55,340 nt of DNA from Actinomycetes bacterium (GTDB lineage: Bacteria; Actinomycetota; Acidimicrobiia; Acidimicrobiales; Palsa-688), in the NCBI GenBank assembly GCA_021787365.1, contig JAJYMB010000152.1, forward strand, positions 1 through 55,340. Reading direction: 5' to 3'. Positions within the stretch are counted from its first letter, which is position 1; each line of letters begins with the position of its first letter. A program made the translations under genes and the position numbers. The notes below the pieces were generated by a model. The model was not told the origin of the DNA. It ran no database searches and saw only the letters and a program-made list of their open reading frames with translations. Shown here piece by piece: positions 7,878 to 15,834 of the stretch.

Positions 7878-8393
7878 ATGACCAGCGCAGACCTTCTCGT
7901 AGATGCGTTCGGCCGGGTACGCGAGGCCGTCCACGATGCTATCGAGGGGCTGAACCCCGACGAGCTCGCCGCCCGTCTCGACCCCGAGGCCAACTCCATC
8001 GCCTGGCTCGTCTGGCACCTCACGCGAGTCCAGGACGACCACGTGTCGGAGGTCGCCGACCTGGAGCAGGCCTGGACATCGGGGGGGTGGCTAGAGCGCT
8101 TCGGGCTGCCCTTCGCGCCCGAAGACACCGGGTACGGGCATGGGAGCGAGCAGGTCGCGGCCGTACGGGTCGAGAGCTCGGGACTGCTCGCCGGGTACTA
8201 CGACGCCGTCCACGACCGGACGGCGCGCTTTGTCTCTCGTCTCACTGACAGCGACCTTCCTCGCATCGTGGACAGGAGGTGGGACCCACCCGTGAGCCTC
8301 GGGGCCCGCTTGGTAAGCGTCATTGCAGACGACCTGCAGCACGCCGGCCAGGCGGCGCTGGTCCGCGGGGTCCTGCTGCGCCGGCGCTCCTGA
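7878..8393 (+). CDS. DinB / DUF664-like metal-binding protein
   Basis: A 171-residue four-helix-bundle protein of the DinB superfamily (DUF664-like). Members bind a divalent metal through histidines, and actinobacterial ones include mycothiol- or thiol-dependent transferases. Candidate ligands are H47 (AWLVWHLTRVQDDH), H55 and H155 (DDLQHAGQAALVRG). The ATG at 7878 begins the recognisable domain, although an open frame extends upstream inside the dehydratase gene. It lies 40 bp after the dehydratase and may be co-transcribed or free-standing. Substrate unknown. Confidence 0.75.
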   Translation: MTSADLLVDAFGRVREAVHDAIEGLNPDELAARLDPEANSIAWLVWHLTRVQDDHVSEVADLEQAWTSGGWLERFGLPFAPEDTGYGHGSEQVAAVRVESSGLLAGYYDAVHDRTARFVSRLTDSDLPRIVDRRWDPPVSLGARLVSVIADDLQHAGQAALVRGVLLRRRS

Positions 8394-8594
8394 CGCCGGC
8401 GGACCGATCCCGCCACAGGGAGCGCAAGGTACCCGCCCCGGCTGCGCGCGCCCCGTGGCCCTCGTGCCTCCCATTCACTCGAGATCAGCACGTAGAAACC
8501 CATATTTAGCGTCCGGGTGTCGGACCGCCAAAGTTTGGGTAAAGTGCTTGTGGCGGTAGGGCGGGAGCCGGTCGCCGACAAATAGTGCGAGGCT

Positions 8595-8648
8595 TTCTTG
8601 CAACACCGCGAGATCGCGCACGCAGGCGCGGTACCGACGTTGCAAGAA
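8595..8648 (+). promoter_or_regulatory. Long interrupted hairpin in the glycan-operon leader
   Basis: A perfect 10-bp inverted repeat, TTCTTGCAAC (8595-8604) and GTTGCAAGAA (8639-8648), encloses a second 6-bp pair directly stacked on the 5' side, ACCGCG (8605-8610) with CGCGGT (8627-8632). The result is a 16-bp stem with a six-base bulge (ACCGAC) on the 3' side and a 16-base loop. There is no trailing T-run, so it is not a standard terminator. It may be a structured RNA, an attenuator, or a dyad operator overlapping the promoter. Confidence 0.5.
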
Positions 8649-8669
8649 CTGACAAGGAGACCATATAGA
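8640..8669 (+). promoter_or_regulatory. Candidate promoter for the glycan operon
   Basis: TTGCAA (8640-8645) and TATAGA (8664-8669) are separated by 18 bases, an acceptable sigma70-like arrangement. The -35 lies within the 3' arm of the inverted repeat, so a protein bound to that dyad would block it. Transcription from here would leave a leader of roughly 80 nt before the GTG at 8759. Confidence 0.35.
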
Positions 8670-8758
8670 AATAACCGAGATGTAACCAAAGCTTAACAGA
8701 TTGTTCTTTCCCTGCAGCTACGCTCTGTGCAGAGATCACCACCAGGAGGCGTGACCTA

Positions 8759-9781
8759 GTGGACCCGACTACCAGCAATAATCAAAGCGCTACGCAGGCA
8801 AATGGTGCCGTTCAGGCTTTGAAGCTGTCGGTCCTGATGCCGGTGCACAACGAACGTTCCACCATTGAGGCGGCGGTCGGCGACGTACTTGACATTAGGC
8901 TCGGCCACCCGTTCGAGCTCGTCATCGTCGATGACGGGAGCACGGACGGGACCGGTGAGTTCGTCTCGGGCATCGACGACGAGAGGGTGATAGTGCATCA
9001 CCATCCGCTCAACCTCGGCAAGGGCGCGGCCGTGCTGACGGCTGCCTCCCTTGCCACGGGGAGCCATTTCGTGATCTTCGACGCCGATTGCGAGTACCGG
9101 GCATCCGACCTGGTGCACATGTTCCGGCCGATTGTCGACGGTACGGCCGAAGTGGTGTTCGGGGTGCGGATGTTCGGGATGAACACCGTTTACCACTCGT
9201 TCCGCTACGCCCTTGGCAATCGGGTGACGACCCTCGTCGCCAATGTGCTCTTCGACGCCTGTCTCACCGACCTCCACAGCTGCTTGAAGATGGTCCCTGC
9301 GAGCCTTTTTCGCTCCTTGACCCTGACGAGGGCCAACTTCGGGCTCGACTCGGAGATCACCGCAGAGCTACTCCGGCGCGGCTACCGCCCCTACGAGGTG
9401 CCGGTGAGCTATGTGGGCAGGACCCACGCGCAGGGAAAGAAGATCACCTGGAGAGACGGGGTAGACTGCCTGAAGGTGCTCGGCAGCGTGCGCCTGCGGC
9501 CGCGGCTGTCAGAGCCCGAACAGGTCACCGAGACTGCCCCGCCTGTGCCGGCTGCGGAGCGACACGGTGTCGGTAGGGCGGCCGGCGCCAGCGGGGCGCA
9601 GCGCAGGGGCGCCCTGCGCGTGGTCGGCGAGGCGGAAGGTGAAGGCGAGGAAGTGATATCCCTCGACGAGCCGGACTCGTCAAAAGGCGGTGCTGACACA
9701 GCGTTATTTGCTGGCAGCACGGTGAGCGGCCGCGGGGCGGTGCGCGACAGGCGACCGCACGCGCACGAGGTGTCTCGGTGA
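8759..9781 (+). CDS. GT2 family glycosyltransferase, dolichol-phosphate-mannose-synthase-like
   Basis: Cytoplasmic GT-A glycosyltransferase of family 2, 340 residues. The N-terminal domain has LSVLMPVHNE (about 23-32), VIVDDGSTDGT (55-65) and the DAD metal-binding triad (108-110); HPLNLGKGAA is the motif of the DPM1/GtrB-type subgroup, which transfers a hexose from a nucleotide sugar onto polyprenyl phosphate. No C-terminal membrane helices are seen; the last 80 residues are low-complexity and probably disordered. The GTG start has AGGAGG nine bases upstream. It is the first gene of a long coupled plus-strand operon and could supply a polyprenyl-P-sugar donor for the later membrane glycosyltransferase. 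Confidence 0.88.
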   Translation: MDPTTSNNQSATQANGAVQALKLSVLMPVHNERSTIEAAVGDVLDIRLGHPFELVIVDDGSTDGTGEFVSGIDDERVIVHHHPLNLGKGAAVLTAASLATGSHFVIFDADCEYRASDLVHMFRPIVDGTAEVVFGVRMFGMNTVYHSFRYALGNRVTTLVANVLFDACLTDLHSCLKMVPASLFRSLTLTRANFGLDSEITAELLRRGYRPYEVPVSYVGRTHAQGKKITWRDGVDCLKVLGSVRLRPRLSEPEQVTETAPPVPAAERHGVGRAAGASGAQRRGALRVVGEAEGEGEEVISLDEPDSSKGGADTALFAGSTVSGRGAVRDRRPHAHEVSR

Positions 9782-10872
9782 GCGCTCTACCCGAACCCGA
9801 CGCGGAAAGCGTCTCGGTGGAGGGCCCGCCCGTGGCCCGCACCCGGCCAGGACGTGTCGAGAGGCGGGCAGAGGCGCTACTCCCAACCGTGTCGATCATC
9901 GTCGTCTCCAAGGACGAACCCCAGCTCGCGGAGACCCTAGCCGCCCTCGGTCACGAACTGAGCGCCGAGGCCGGCCGGGGGGTGTCCGCAGAGAGCGAGG
10001 TGGTTGTCGTCGATGCCTCTTCTGGCCGGCTGGACGGTGTCCGATCGGACCATCCCTGGGTCGGCTGGGTCGATTTCGACCCAGCTCCTGGGGCCGGCGT
10101 CACTATTGCGTGCCAACGCAACGCCGGCGTGAGGGAGTGCAAGGGCGACATCGTCGTGTTCGTGGACTCGGGCTGCGTCCCCTGTGAGGGGTGGCTCGGC
10201 CACCTGGTGGCGCCCATAGCGAGGGGGGAGGAGCTCGTGGTGAGCGGGCGAGCCACGGGGGCACACAACACCTTCGAACGGTCCATGCCGACCGGGAAGC
10301 TGTTCTACCTGGAGGAGGCGCCCACCATCAACCTCGCCGTCCATCGGAGCGTCTTTCAGACCGTCGGAGGCTTCGACGAGGGCTTCTCGTACGGCTCGGA
10401 TGTCGATTTCACCTGGCGCGTGGTCGACGCCGGCATACGTATCCGCTACGAGCCGCTCGCCAGTGTCGAGCACGACTGGGGCGGTTTCCGCCGGCGGATG
10501 CGCCGCGCTCGCCAGTACGGGGCGGCAAGGGCTCGTCTCTACCGCAAGCACCCCGAAAGGGTGTTGCGGGCGTTGTACGACGACCCCGTGCCCTTCGTCT
10601 ACCCGCTCTGGCTCCTCGGTCTCCCGATTGCCCTGCGGCGGCCCGGTTACCTGCTGTTGCTCGCCCTGCCCCTTTGGAGAGCGCGTAAGCATGCCAGCCC
10701 GGCGGAGGTCGTGCTGGCGCACGTGCTCCAAGGGGTGGGGAGCCTCACCGAGGTGACCTGCTGGGCAGTCGGGTGGGGCGCGGCACGCACCAGTTCTTTG
10801 GACATTGCGAGAAGGGCTTTTACCGGCAGGGTCGGCTCCGCGAAGAGCTGGCGCAGTTCCGCCCTTGACTGA
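9778..10872 (+). CDS. GT2 family glycosyltransferase
   Basis: Family 2 glycosyltransferase of 364 residues. After a 35-residue charged lead-in comes VSIIVVSKDEPQLAETL, then VVVVDASSG, the acidic nucleotide-sugar site VFVDSGCVP, and the acceptor-side motif GGFDEGFSYGSDVDFTWRV characteristic of rhamnosyl- or mannosyltransferase-like GT2s. A C-terminal hydrophobic stretch (VYPLWLLGLPIAL...YLLLLALPLW) suggests membrane association. The GTG overlaps the previous stop by four bases (GTGA), so translation is coupled. Donor and acceptor cannot be deduced. Confidence 0.85.
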   Translation: MSALPEPDAESVSVEGPPVARTRPGRVERRAEALLPTVSIIVVSKDEPQLAETLAALGHELSAEAGRGVSAESEVVVVDASSGRLDGVRSDHPWVGWVDFDPAPGAGVTIACQRNAGVRECKGDIVVFVDSGCVPCEGWLGHLVAPIARGEELVVSGRATGAHNTFERSMPTGKLFYLEEAPTINLAVHRSVFQTVGGFDEGFSYGSDVDFTWRVVDAGIRIRYEPLASVEHDWGGFRRRMRRARQYGAARARLYRKHPERVLRALYDDPVPFVYPLWLLGLPIALRRPGYLLLLALPLWRARKHASPAEVVLAHVLQGVGSLTEVTCWAVGWGAARTSSLDIARRAFTGRVGSAKSWRSSALD

Positions 10873-11413
10873 GCACTTCGCGCCTGGCGCGCTCGCCAAG
10901 CAGGTCAAACGTTCCGGTGCCCTGCGGCTCGGATCTGCTGTTTTGGCGGTGGTGGCGGTAGGCGCTGTCCTCCAGTTCGGCTCGCCCCTCTGGCGGCGAG
11001 CCGGGCTCGTCCCGGTGGCTCAGCGCTTCGTCGCGCTCTCTCTCCCGCACCCGAGGGACCTCCCAACCCACCTGGGTCCAGGACGCCGCCTCGTTTTCGA
11101 CTTCGACGTGGCGAACTACACCGGCGCCGCCATCGAGCAGCCGTGGCGCGCCAGCGTGGTCGGCACAGACCGCAACGCGTTCTTGCTCCGCAGCGGCACA
11201 GTGGCCGTGCCAGCTGGCGGGACCAGGTCGGTCGAGGTCTCAGTGAGGGTGCCGCAGCATGTTTCGCCCGCCCTAGTAGAGGTCGGCTTGCCGGGCCGGC
11301 ACCTGGCGCCGGTTGAGTTCCACCTGGCCCCCGTACCGTCGCGCGCCGCACCCGGTCCCTCGACGTACGCGGCCAGCCCTTCCGGAGTCCCACCGGGAGC
11401 CGGAGGCCGATGA
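10865..11413 (+). CDS. Small membrane-anchored protein with extracytoplasmic domain
   Basis: Not assigned to a named family. The 182-residue product has one membrane segment near residues 22-42 (LGSAVLAVVAVGAVLQFG) followed by an outside domain of about 120 residues with beta-strand-rich character (RLVFDFDVANYTGAAIEQPW; GGTRSVEVSVRVPQ) reminiscent of the DUF1616-type domains found with DUF2206 proteins. A TTG at 10865 overlaps the preceding stop; another TTG at 10805 would add 20 residues. The next gene, a large membrane protein, begins at its stop (ATGA), so the two are probably partners. Confidence 0.6.
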   Translation: MTEHFAPGALAKQVKRSGALRLGSAVLAVVAVGAVLQFGSPLWRRAGLVPVAQRFVALSLPHPRDLPTHLGPGRRLVFDFDVANYTGAAIEQPWRASVVGTDRNAFLLRSGTVAVPAGGTRSVEVSVRVPQHVSPALVEVGLPGRHLAPVEFHLAPVPSRAAPGPSTYAASPSGVPPGAGGR

Positions 11414-13725
11414 GCACGCTCGTCGTCCCCGAACCTGCCTTGGCCGGCCCTGAGGTGGGCTCCGGCATGGCTACTTCGGCGAGCCAAGGCATTACCCCTC
11501 GGCGCCGGCCGGGTGACCTGGTCACGACGGCGTTGTTGCTCGGCGCGCTCGACGTAGCGGTCTCGCACCCCCACTTCTTGGCGGCGCGTCTGCTCGCCCT
11601 CGCGATCGCCCTCCTGCTGCCTGGGGCGTTAGCAGTCGAAGCGGCCCGGGCGAGCTTCGGGTCCCGCTACGCACAGGCGGCCCTCGTGCTCGGGGCCGGG
11701 GTGGCTGTGATCATGGGCCTCGCCTTGGTGATGAGCACAGCACTACCGCCTCTCGGTGTCGAACGACCTCTGGACCGGGAGCCCTTCGCCATCGGGCTAA
11801 ACGTGGTCGCTGCCGCCCTGGCACTGGTCTGCCCCAAGGGGCGTGACCCCGTGCTCAACCTGGTGAAGCCCTCCGAACCCTTGCGTTTCGGGCGCCCCCG
11901 GCCCTGGCACTTGGTGCTGCTTCTCCCGGTACTAGCGACCGTCGGCGTCGAACGGCTCAACTCCGGCCACAGTGCTATCGTCGTCCAGCTGACCATAGGA
12001 GCTTCGGCCCTCGCCCTCGTCGTCGGTTTCCTGGAAGCCCGGGCCGGAAGGCATCAACGCGCTCAGACTGTCTTGTTTTGCACCGCGCTCGCCCTCTTGT
12101 ACCTTTTCTCGTTCCGGGGCAACTATCTCTTCGGTTACGACGTCCAGCAGGAGTTCCAGCGGTTTTCATATACCTTTGGCGCCGGGCGCTGGTCACGCCC
12201 GGCGGACGGGGACCCCTACGCGTCGATGCTGTCGATCACGGCACTGCCGGCGGCTCTCTCCAAGCTCACTTCTATTTCGGGCATGTACCTGTTCAAGGGC
12301 CTCTACCCGGTGTTCGTCGCGCTCGTGCCGGGGCTGTCCTACGAACTGGCGAGACGTTGGCTTAACGGAGCCGCGGCGTTTGTGGGCGCGGCTTACATGA
12401 TCGTCCTCACTGACTTCTCTAGCCAACTCGTGGCCCTCGCGCGCCAGGAGACGGCCTTTTTGTTCTTCGCCCTCCTCGTCGTCGCCCTTTTCGCGGAGGA
12501 ACTGAGCGGCAAGCGCCGCCAGGCAGCGATCGCCGCGCTGTTGGCCGCCCTTGTCGTGTCGCACTACTCGACGTCGTACGTGGCCGTCGCGTTGTTGGGC
12601 AGTACATGGTTGGGCTACGGGGTGCTTCGTCTCGCCCTGAGGCGCCGGGCGGTACCCGCGGTGGGCCTCGTCACGGTGCTTCTCGGCGTCGGGATGGTCG
12701 TCGGCTGGGACGTGCTCTACACGCATTCCACCCACAACGTCACCAAGTTCGTGGCCTCGATGGCGGTCCAGGGGCTGCGCATCCTGCCCTACGGTAAGGG
12801 TCAGTCGCTCATCCAGCGTTACCTGTCGGGCAACGTCGGGACCACGATGAGCCCCGCCCGGTACTACGCGGCGGTGGGGGCGGCGGCGCGCGCCTCCGAG
12901 CCCTGGTTGCACCCCTACCCCGCTTCCCTCACCCGCCTCTACCCGGCCCACGCCGCCCCTCCGACATACAGCCTGCCTGCCCTGTTGCCCGGATCTGCGA
13001 CGATCATGAAAGACCTCGTGATCCTCGTGGACGAGTTGTTGCTGCTCGCGATAGCGTGCGGTGTCGCCCTGTCCTTCCTGCGACGGCTGACCAAGCGCGG
13101 GGTGCGCGCGCCGCTCGAGCTGTCGGTGATGATGCTCGCGTTCCTGGCGTTCTTGGCGCTGATCCGCCTTTCGGGTACAGTCGCCGGCTCGTACAACGCC
13201 GACCGGGCACAGTTGCAGGCCTCGATCGTCCTGGCGGTTGCGCTCGGCATGAGCGCCGAGTGGCTGATCGTGCGCCTCCGGGCCGGGGCGGTGCTCGTCG
13301 CAGCGCTCATCTTGATGTTGCTCGCTGGTACCGGCGAAACGGCGGTCATTACGGGCGGCCCCCCCTCGGCCATCTTGGCCAACTCCGGCACCCAGTACGA
13401 CTATTTCGTAATAAGCAGCGGCGAGGTGAGTGCCGCTCGCTGGCTCGTGGCCAACATGGGCCCCCACCATGTGGTCTATACCGACGACTTCGGGCCCCTC
13501 AGGATCTGGGATGCCACGAGTTTTGCGCCCTTGCCCCACACGTGGCTCACGCCGACGGCCCTTGACCGGGGGGCGTGGGTTTACGCCACGGCTTCGGACG
13601 TGGTCCAAAGGCGCGCATATGGTTCGATAAGCGGAGCGCGCGTGTCCTACCGCTTCCCCGCGAGGTTCCTGCACCACGTGGACGACCTTGTCTATTCGGA
13701 CCCGACCGCACGTGTCTACCACTGA
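11410..13725 (+). CDS. DUF2206-like polytopic membrane protein, possible glycosyltransferase or polymerase
   Basis: A 771-residue protein with a dozen or more hydrophobic segments through most of its length and a soluble C-terminal domain of roughly 120 residues (from about ISSGEVSAARWLVANMG). The sequence FSFRGNYLFGYDVQQEFQRF after several helices, with an acidic outside loop, is typical of DUF2206 proteins and comparable to the catalytic first loop of GT-C enzymes that use polyprenyl-phosphate sugars. In this locus it is the best candidate for a polymerase or outside-acting transferase, since no classical Wzy was recognised. It is coupled to the anchored protein upstream. Function inferred. 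Confidence 0.65.
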   Translation: MSTLVVPEPALAGPEVGSGMATSASQGITPRRRPGDLVTTALLLGALDVAVSHPHFLAARLLALAIALLLPGALAVEAARASFGSRYAQAALVLGAGVAVIMGLALVMSTALPPLGVERPLDREPFAIGLNVVAAALALVCPKGRDPVLNLVKPSEPLRFGRPRPWHLVLLLPVLATVGVERLNSGHSAIVVQLTIGASALALVVGFLEARAGRHQRAQTVLFCTALALLYLFSFRGNYLFGYDVQQEFQRFSYTFGAGRWSRPADGDPYASMLSITALPAALSKLTSISGMYLFKGLYPVFVALVPGLSYELARRWLNGAAAFVGAAYMIVLTDFSSQLVALARQETAFLFFALLVVALFAEELSGKRRQAAIAALLAALVVSHYSTSYVAVALLGSTWLGYGVLRLALRRRAVPAVGLVTVLLGVGMVVGWDVLYTHSTHNVTKFVASMAVQGLRILPYGKGQSLIQRYLSGNVGTTMSPARYYAAVGAAARASEPWLHPYPASLTRLYPAHAAPPTYSLPALLPGSATIMKDLVILVDELLLLAIACGVALSFLRRLTKRGVRAPLELSVMMLAFLAFLALIRLSGTVAGSYNADRAQLQASIVLAVALGMSAEWLIVRLRAGAVLVAALILMLLAGTGETAVITGGPPSAILANSGTQYDYFVISSGEVSAARWLVANMGPHHVVYTDDFGPLRIWDATSFAPLPHTWLTPTALDRGAWVYATASDVVQRRAYGSISGARVSYRFPARFLHHVDDLVYSDPTARVYH

Positions 13726-14710
13726 AGCCGTCCGTCAAGGCCCGTCCCCCCCCGGCCACGCCCAGGCTTGTGCGCCGGTCAGCTTCGTCGTCATCGCCTA
13801 CAACGAAGCGCCCAATATCGAGCGTTGCATCCGTTCGGTCCTGGGCCAGCGGGGTGCGCCAATACTCGAGGTGGTGGTCGTCGATGACGCCTCGACCGAC
13901 GAGACACCCGCCATCGTGGCCGGCCTTGGTCGCGAAGACCGGCGCGTGAAGCTGGTACGCCTCGCGACGAACGGGGGCCGGGGCAATGCGCGCGCTACGG
14001 GGGTGGACAGTGCGAGCGGGCAGTTCGTAGCCATGGTCGACGGGGACATCGTGCTGCCTCCCGATTGGCTCGAGCGGTGCCTCGTGTCGCTCCAGGGCCA
14101 TCACGCGGCTGGAGGAAAGGCGGTGCCCGATGGTGATGTGGCCTACTTGTGCCGTACCTTCCGCCTATCCCCCCGAGGCCGCGCCTCCACGATGACCCTG
14201 ACCGGCAACAACGCTCTTTTCCGGCGGGAGGTTTTCGACCGTGTCAGCTTCGACAGGGATCTCGGCGAGGGGGAGGACATCGCCTTCAACCATGCCATGG
14301 CCCGTGCCGGCCTCCGGTCCACCCTCGTGGCCTCCCTGACCGTGGACCATCGCGAGAGCAAGTCGTTTTCCCAGTCCCTGCGCTGGCTCTATCAAAGTGG
14401 CAAGGGTGGCGCTCGCCAACTCGAGCGCTACCGCCAGGTCCGCCTGCCGGACCTCGCCTTCGGCGGTTTCTTGGCCTCGCTGGCGGCTGGGGGAGGACTG
14501 GCCCTTACTTCACGCGCCAAGAGGTTTGCCGTCGGCCTGCCCCTGGCGTGGCTTCTCACCGTGGCCACGGGGCACATGCTCGCCTGCTTTCGCCCGTCCC
14601 GGGGGAGCGCTTGGCGCTTTGTGGTCGCCACCCTGGTGGACGCGCTCATGGTCGGTTCGTACAGCGCCGGGCGCCTTGCCGGGCATTTCTTCCGCAGGCT
14701 CGGGACATGA
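13712..14710 (+). CDS. GT2 family glycosyltransferase with C-terminal membrane helices
   Basis: Family 2 glycosyltransferase. Motifs: VSFVVIAYNEAPNIERC at the N-terminus, VVVVDDASTDETP, the metal-binding VDGDIVLPPDW, and GEGEDIAFNHAMARAG toward the end of the catalytic domain. Two or three C-terminal hydrophobic segments (FGGFLASLAAGGGLAL, LPLAWLLTVATGHML, VVATLVDALMVGSY) indicate membrane attachment. GTG 13712 overlaps the end of the DUF2206 gene by 14 bp; a TTG at 13688 is an alternative. At 332 residues it is normal length. Donor unknown. Confidence 0.85.
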   Translation: MSTTEAVRQGPSPPGHAQACAPVSFVVIAYNEAPNIERCIRSVLGQRGAPILEVVVVDDASTDETPAIVAGLGREDRRVKLVRLATNGGRGNARATGVDSASGQFVAMVDGDIVLPPDWLERCLVSLQGHHAAGGKAVPDGDVAYLCRTFRLSPRGRASTMTLTGNNALFRREVFDRVSFDRDLGEGEDIAFNHAMARAGLRSTLVASLTVDHRESKSFSQSLRWLYQSGKGGARQLERYRQVRLPDLAFGGFLASLAAGGGLALTSRAKRFAVGLPLAWLLTVATGHMLACFRPSRGSAWRFVVATLVDALMVGSYSAGRLAGHFFRRLGT

Positions 14711-15834
14711 CGGTGGTCGGCCCTCGGGCGGGCGAAAACCGGGTGGGCGGCACGTCAGGGGAGCTGCGGGCTGGGCCCGACCGTTCACGGCCGAGCGAAA
14801 CACCGCCCTCAGGCCCCGGTGGTGAGAGCAGGCGCCTGCCCCGGCTCAGGCGCCACCGGCGCAGTGCCGTCGCCGTGGCTTTGCTCCTTGTTGGCGCGGG
14901 TGGCGTGTTGGTGGGGCGAAGTCTGCTCACGAGCCCGACGTATTCTTCCATCTGCGTGTACCCGCGGGAGAGCATCACGACCCTGGGGCAGGTCGACGCC
15001 CTCACGGGCCACGTCTATAGCTGTGTGATGGCCTACGACAACGCGAACCCCACGTGGGCGACATGGGAGGTGCCGTGGTTTGCCACAACCAAGATAACCG
15101 ACCGCAATTGGGCTGACTGGGTGCGCGAGCGCTCCGGGCGGAGGCTGGTCATAACCATCAGCCTGGTGCCCTCGGACGTCCCGCCCAACTGGCGCCAGAT
15201 CTGCGCTTCAGGGGGTTATGACTCCTACGCGGCAGCCTTGGGGCGCAACCTCGTGAACGAGGGCCTCTCGCGCTCCGTGCTACGGATCTCGCCGGAAGCC
15301 AACGACCCCGGCTCGGGCGTGGCTTGGAACGGGGGTACGCCCGAGGACATGTCGGCTTGGGCAAAATGCTGGGCGCAGGAGGCAAGAGCGATGGCTGTCC
15401 CTGGCTCGCACTTCCTCTTCGACTGGACCGTGAACGCCGGCTACGAAGCTATCCCGTTTTCGGACTACTACCCTGGGAACTCTGTCGTTGACATTATAGG
15501 CATCGACGCTTACGACTCTCTTGTCAGCGGCCAGCAAGTGCCTCCCGGCCCCGAGCGCTGGCGCCTCCTTAGCCGCGAACCGGGCGGTATCGAGCAGCTG
15601 GTCAAGTTTGCCAAGGCGCACGGCAAAGCTCTGAGCGTCCCCGAGTGGGGCGAAGTTGCTCCGCCTGCAGGCGGCGGCGACGACCCCTATTACATGAAGC
15701 AGATGGCGAGGTTGTTCAAAAGGGACCACGTAGTGTACGAGAGCTACTTCGACGAGGACGAAGGCGGCACTCTGCGCCTCGGCCAGATCCCCGAGTCGCT
15801 CCGGGTCTACCAGGAGATGGTGCTCCATGGCTGA
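14707..15834 (+). CDS. GH26-like membrane-anchored glycosidase-fold protein
   Basis: A 375-residue protein with a Pro/Arg-rich cytoplasmic tail, one membrane segment near residues 53-70 (SAVAVALLLVGAGGVLVG) and an extracytoplasmic (beta/alpha)8 domain resembling GH26 beta-mannanases. E197 in LRISPEAND and E313 in SVPEWGEV occupy the positions of acid/base and nucleophile; the tryptophan in FLFDWTVN and GIDAYD also fit the fold. The ATG overlaps the preceding GT2 stop (ATGA). It has a close paralogue at 26205-27302 in the same locus with the same 116-residue spacing of the two glutamates. It may trim, remodel or transglycosylate the polymer made here; activity is inferred. Confidence 0.72.
   Translation: MTVVGPRAGENRVGGTSGELRAGPDRSRPSETPPSGPGGESRRLPRLRRHRRSAVAVALLLVGAGGVLVGRSLLTSPTYSSICVYPRESITTLGQVDALTGHVYSCVMAYDNANPTWATWEVPWFATTKITDRNWADWVRERSGRRLVITISLVPSDVPPNWRQICASGGYDSYAAALGRNLVNEGLSRSVLRISPEANDPGSGVAWNGGTPEDMSAWAKCWAQEARAMAVPGSHFLFDWTVNAGYEAIPFSDYYPGNSVVDIIGIDAYDSLVSGQQVPPGPERWRLLSREPGGIEQLVKFAKAHGKALSVPEWGEVAPPAGGGDDPYYMKQMARLFKRDHVVYESYFDEDEGGTLRLGQIPESLRVYQEMVLHG

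Larger units (their letters stand above)
8394..8758. other. 365-bp leader region upstream of the glycan operon
   Basis: No gene found on either strand. It contains a long interrupted hairpin (8595-8648), a candidate promoter overlapping its 3' arm (8640-8669), and the ribosome site AGGAGG at 8744-8749 for the first glycosyltransferase. Several AT-rich patches (around 8500 and 8660-8710) stand out from the flanking coding DNA. I compared it by eye with common riboswitch consensus motifs (c-di-GMP, c-di-AMP) and found no match. Confidence 0.6.
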
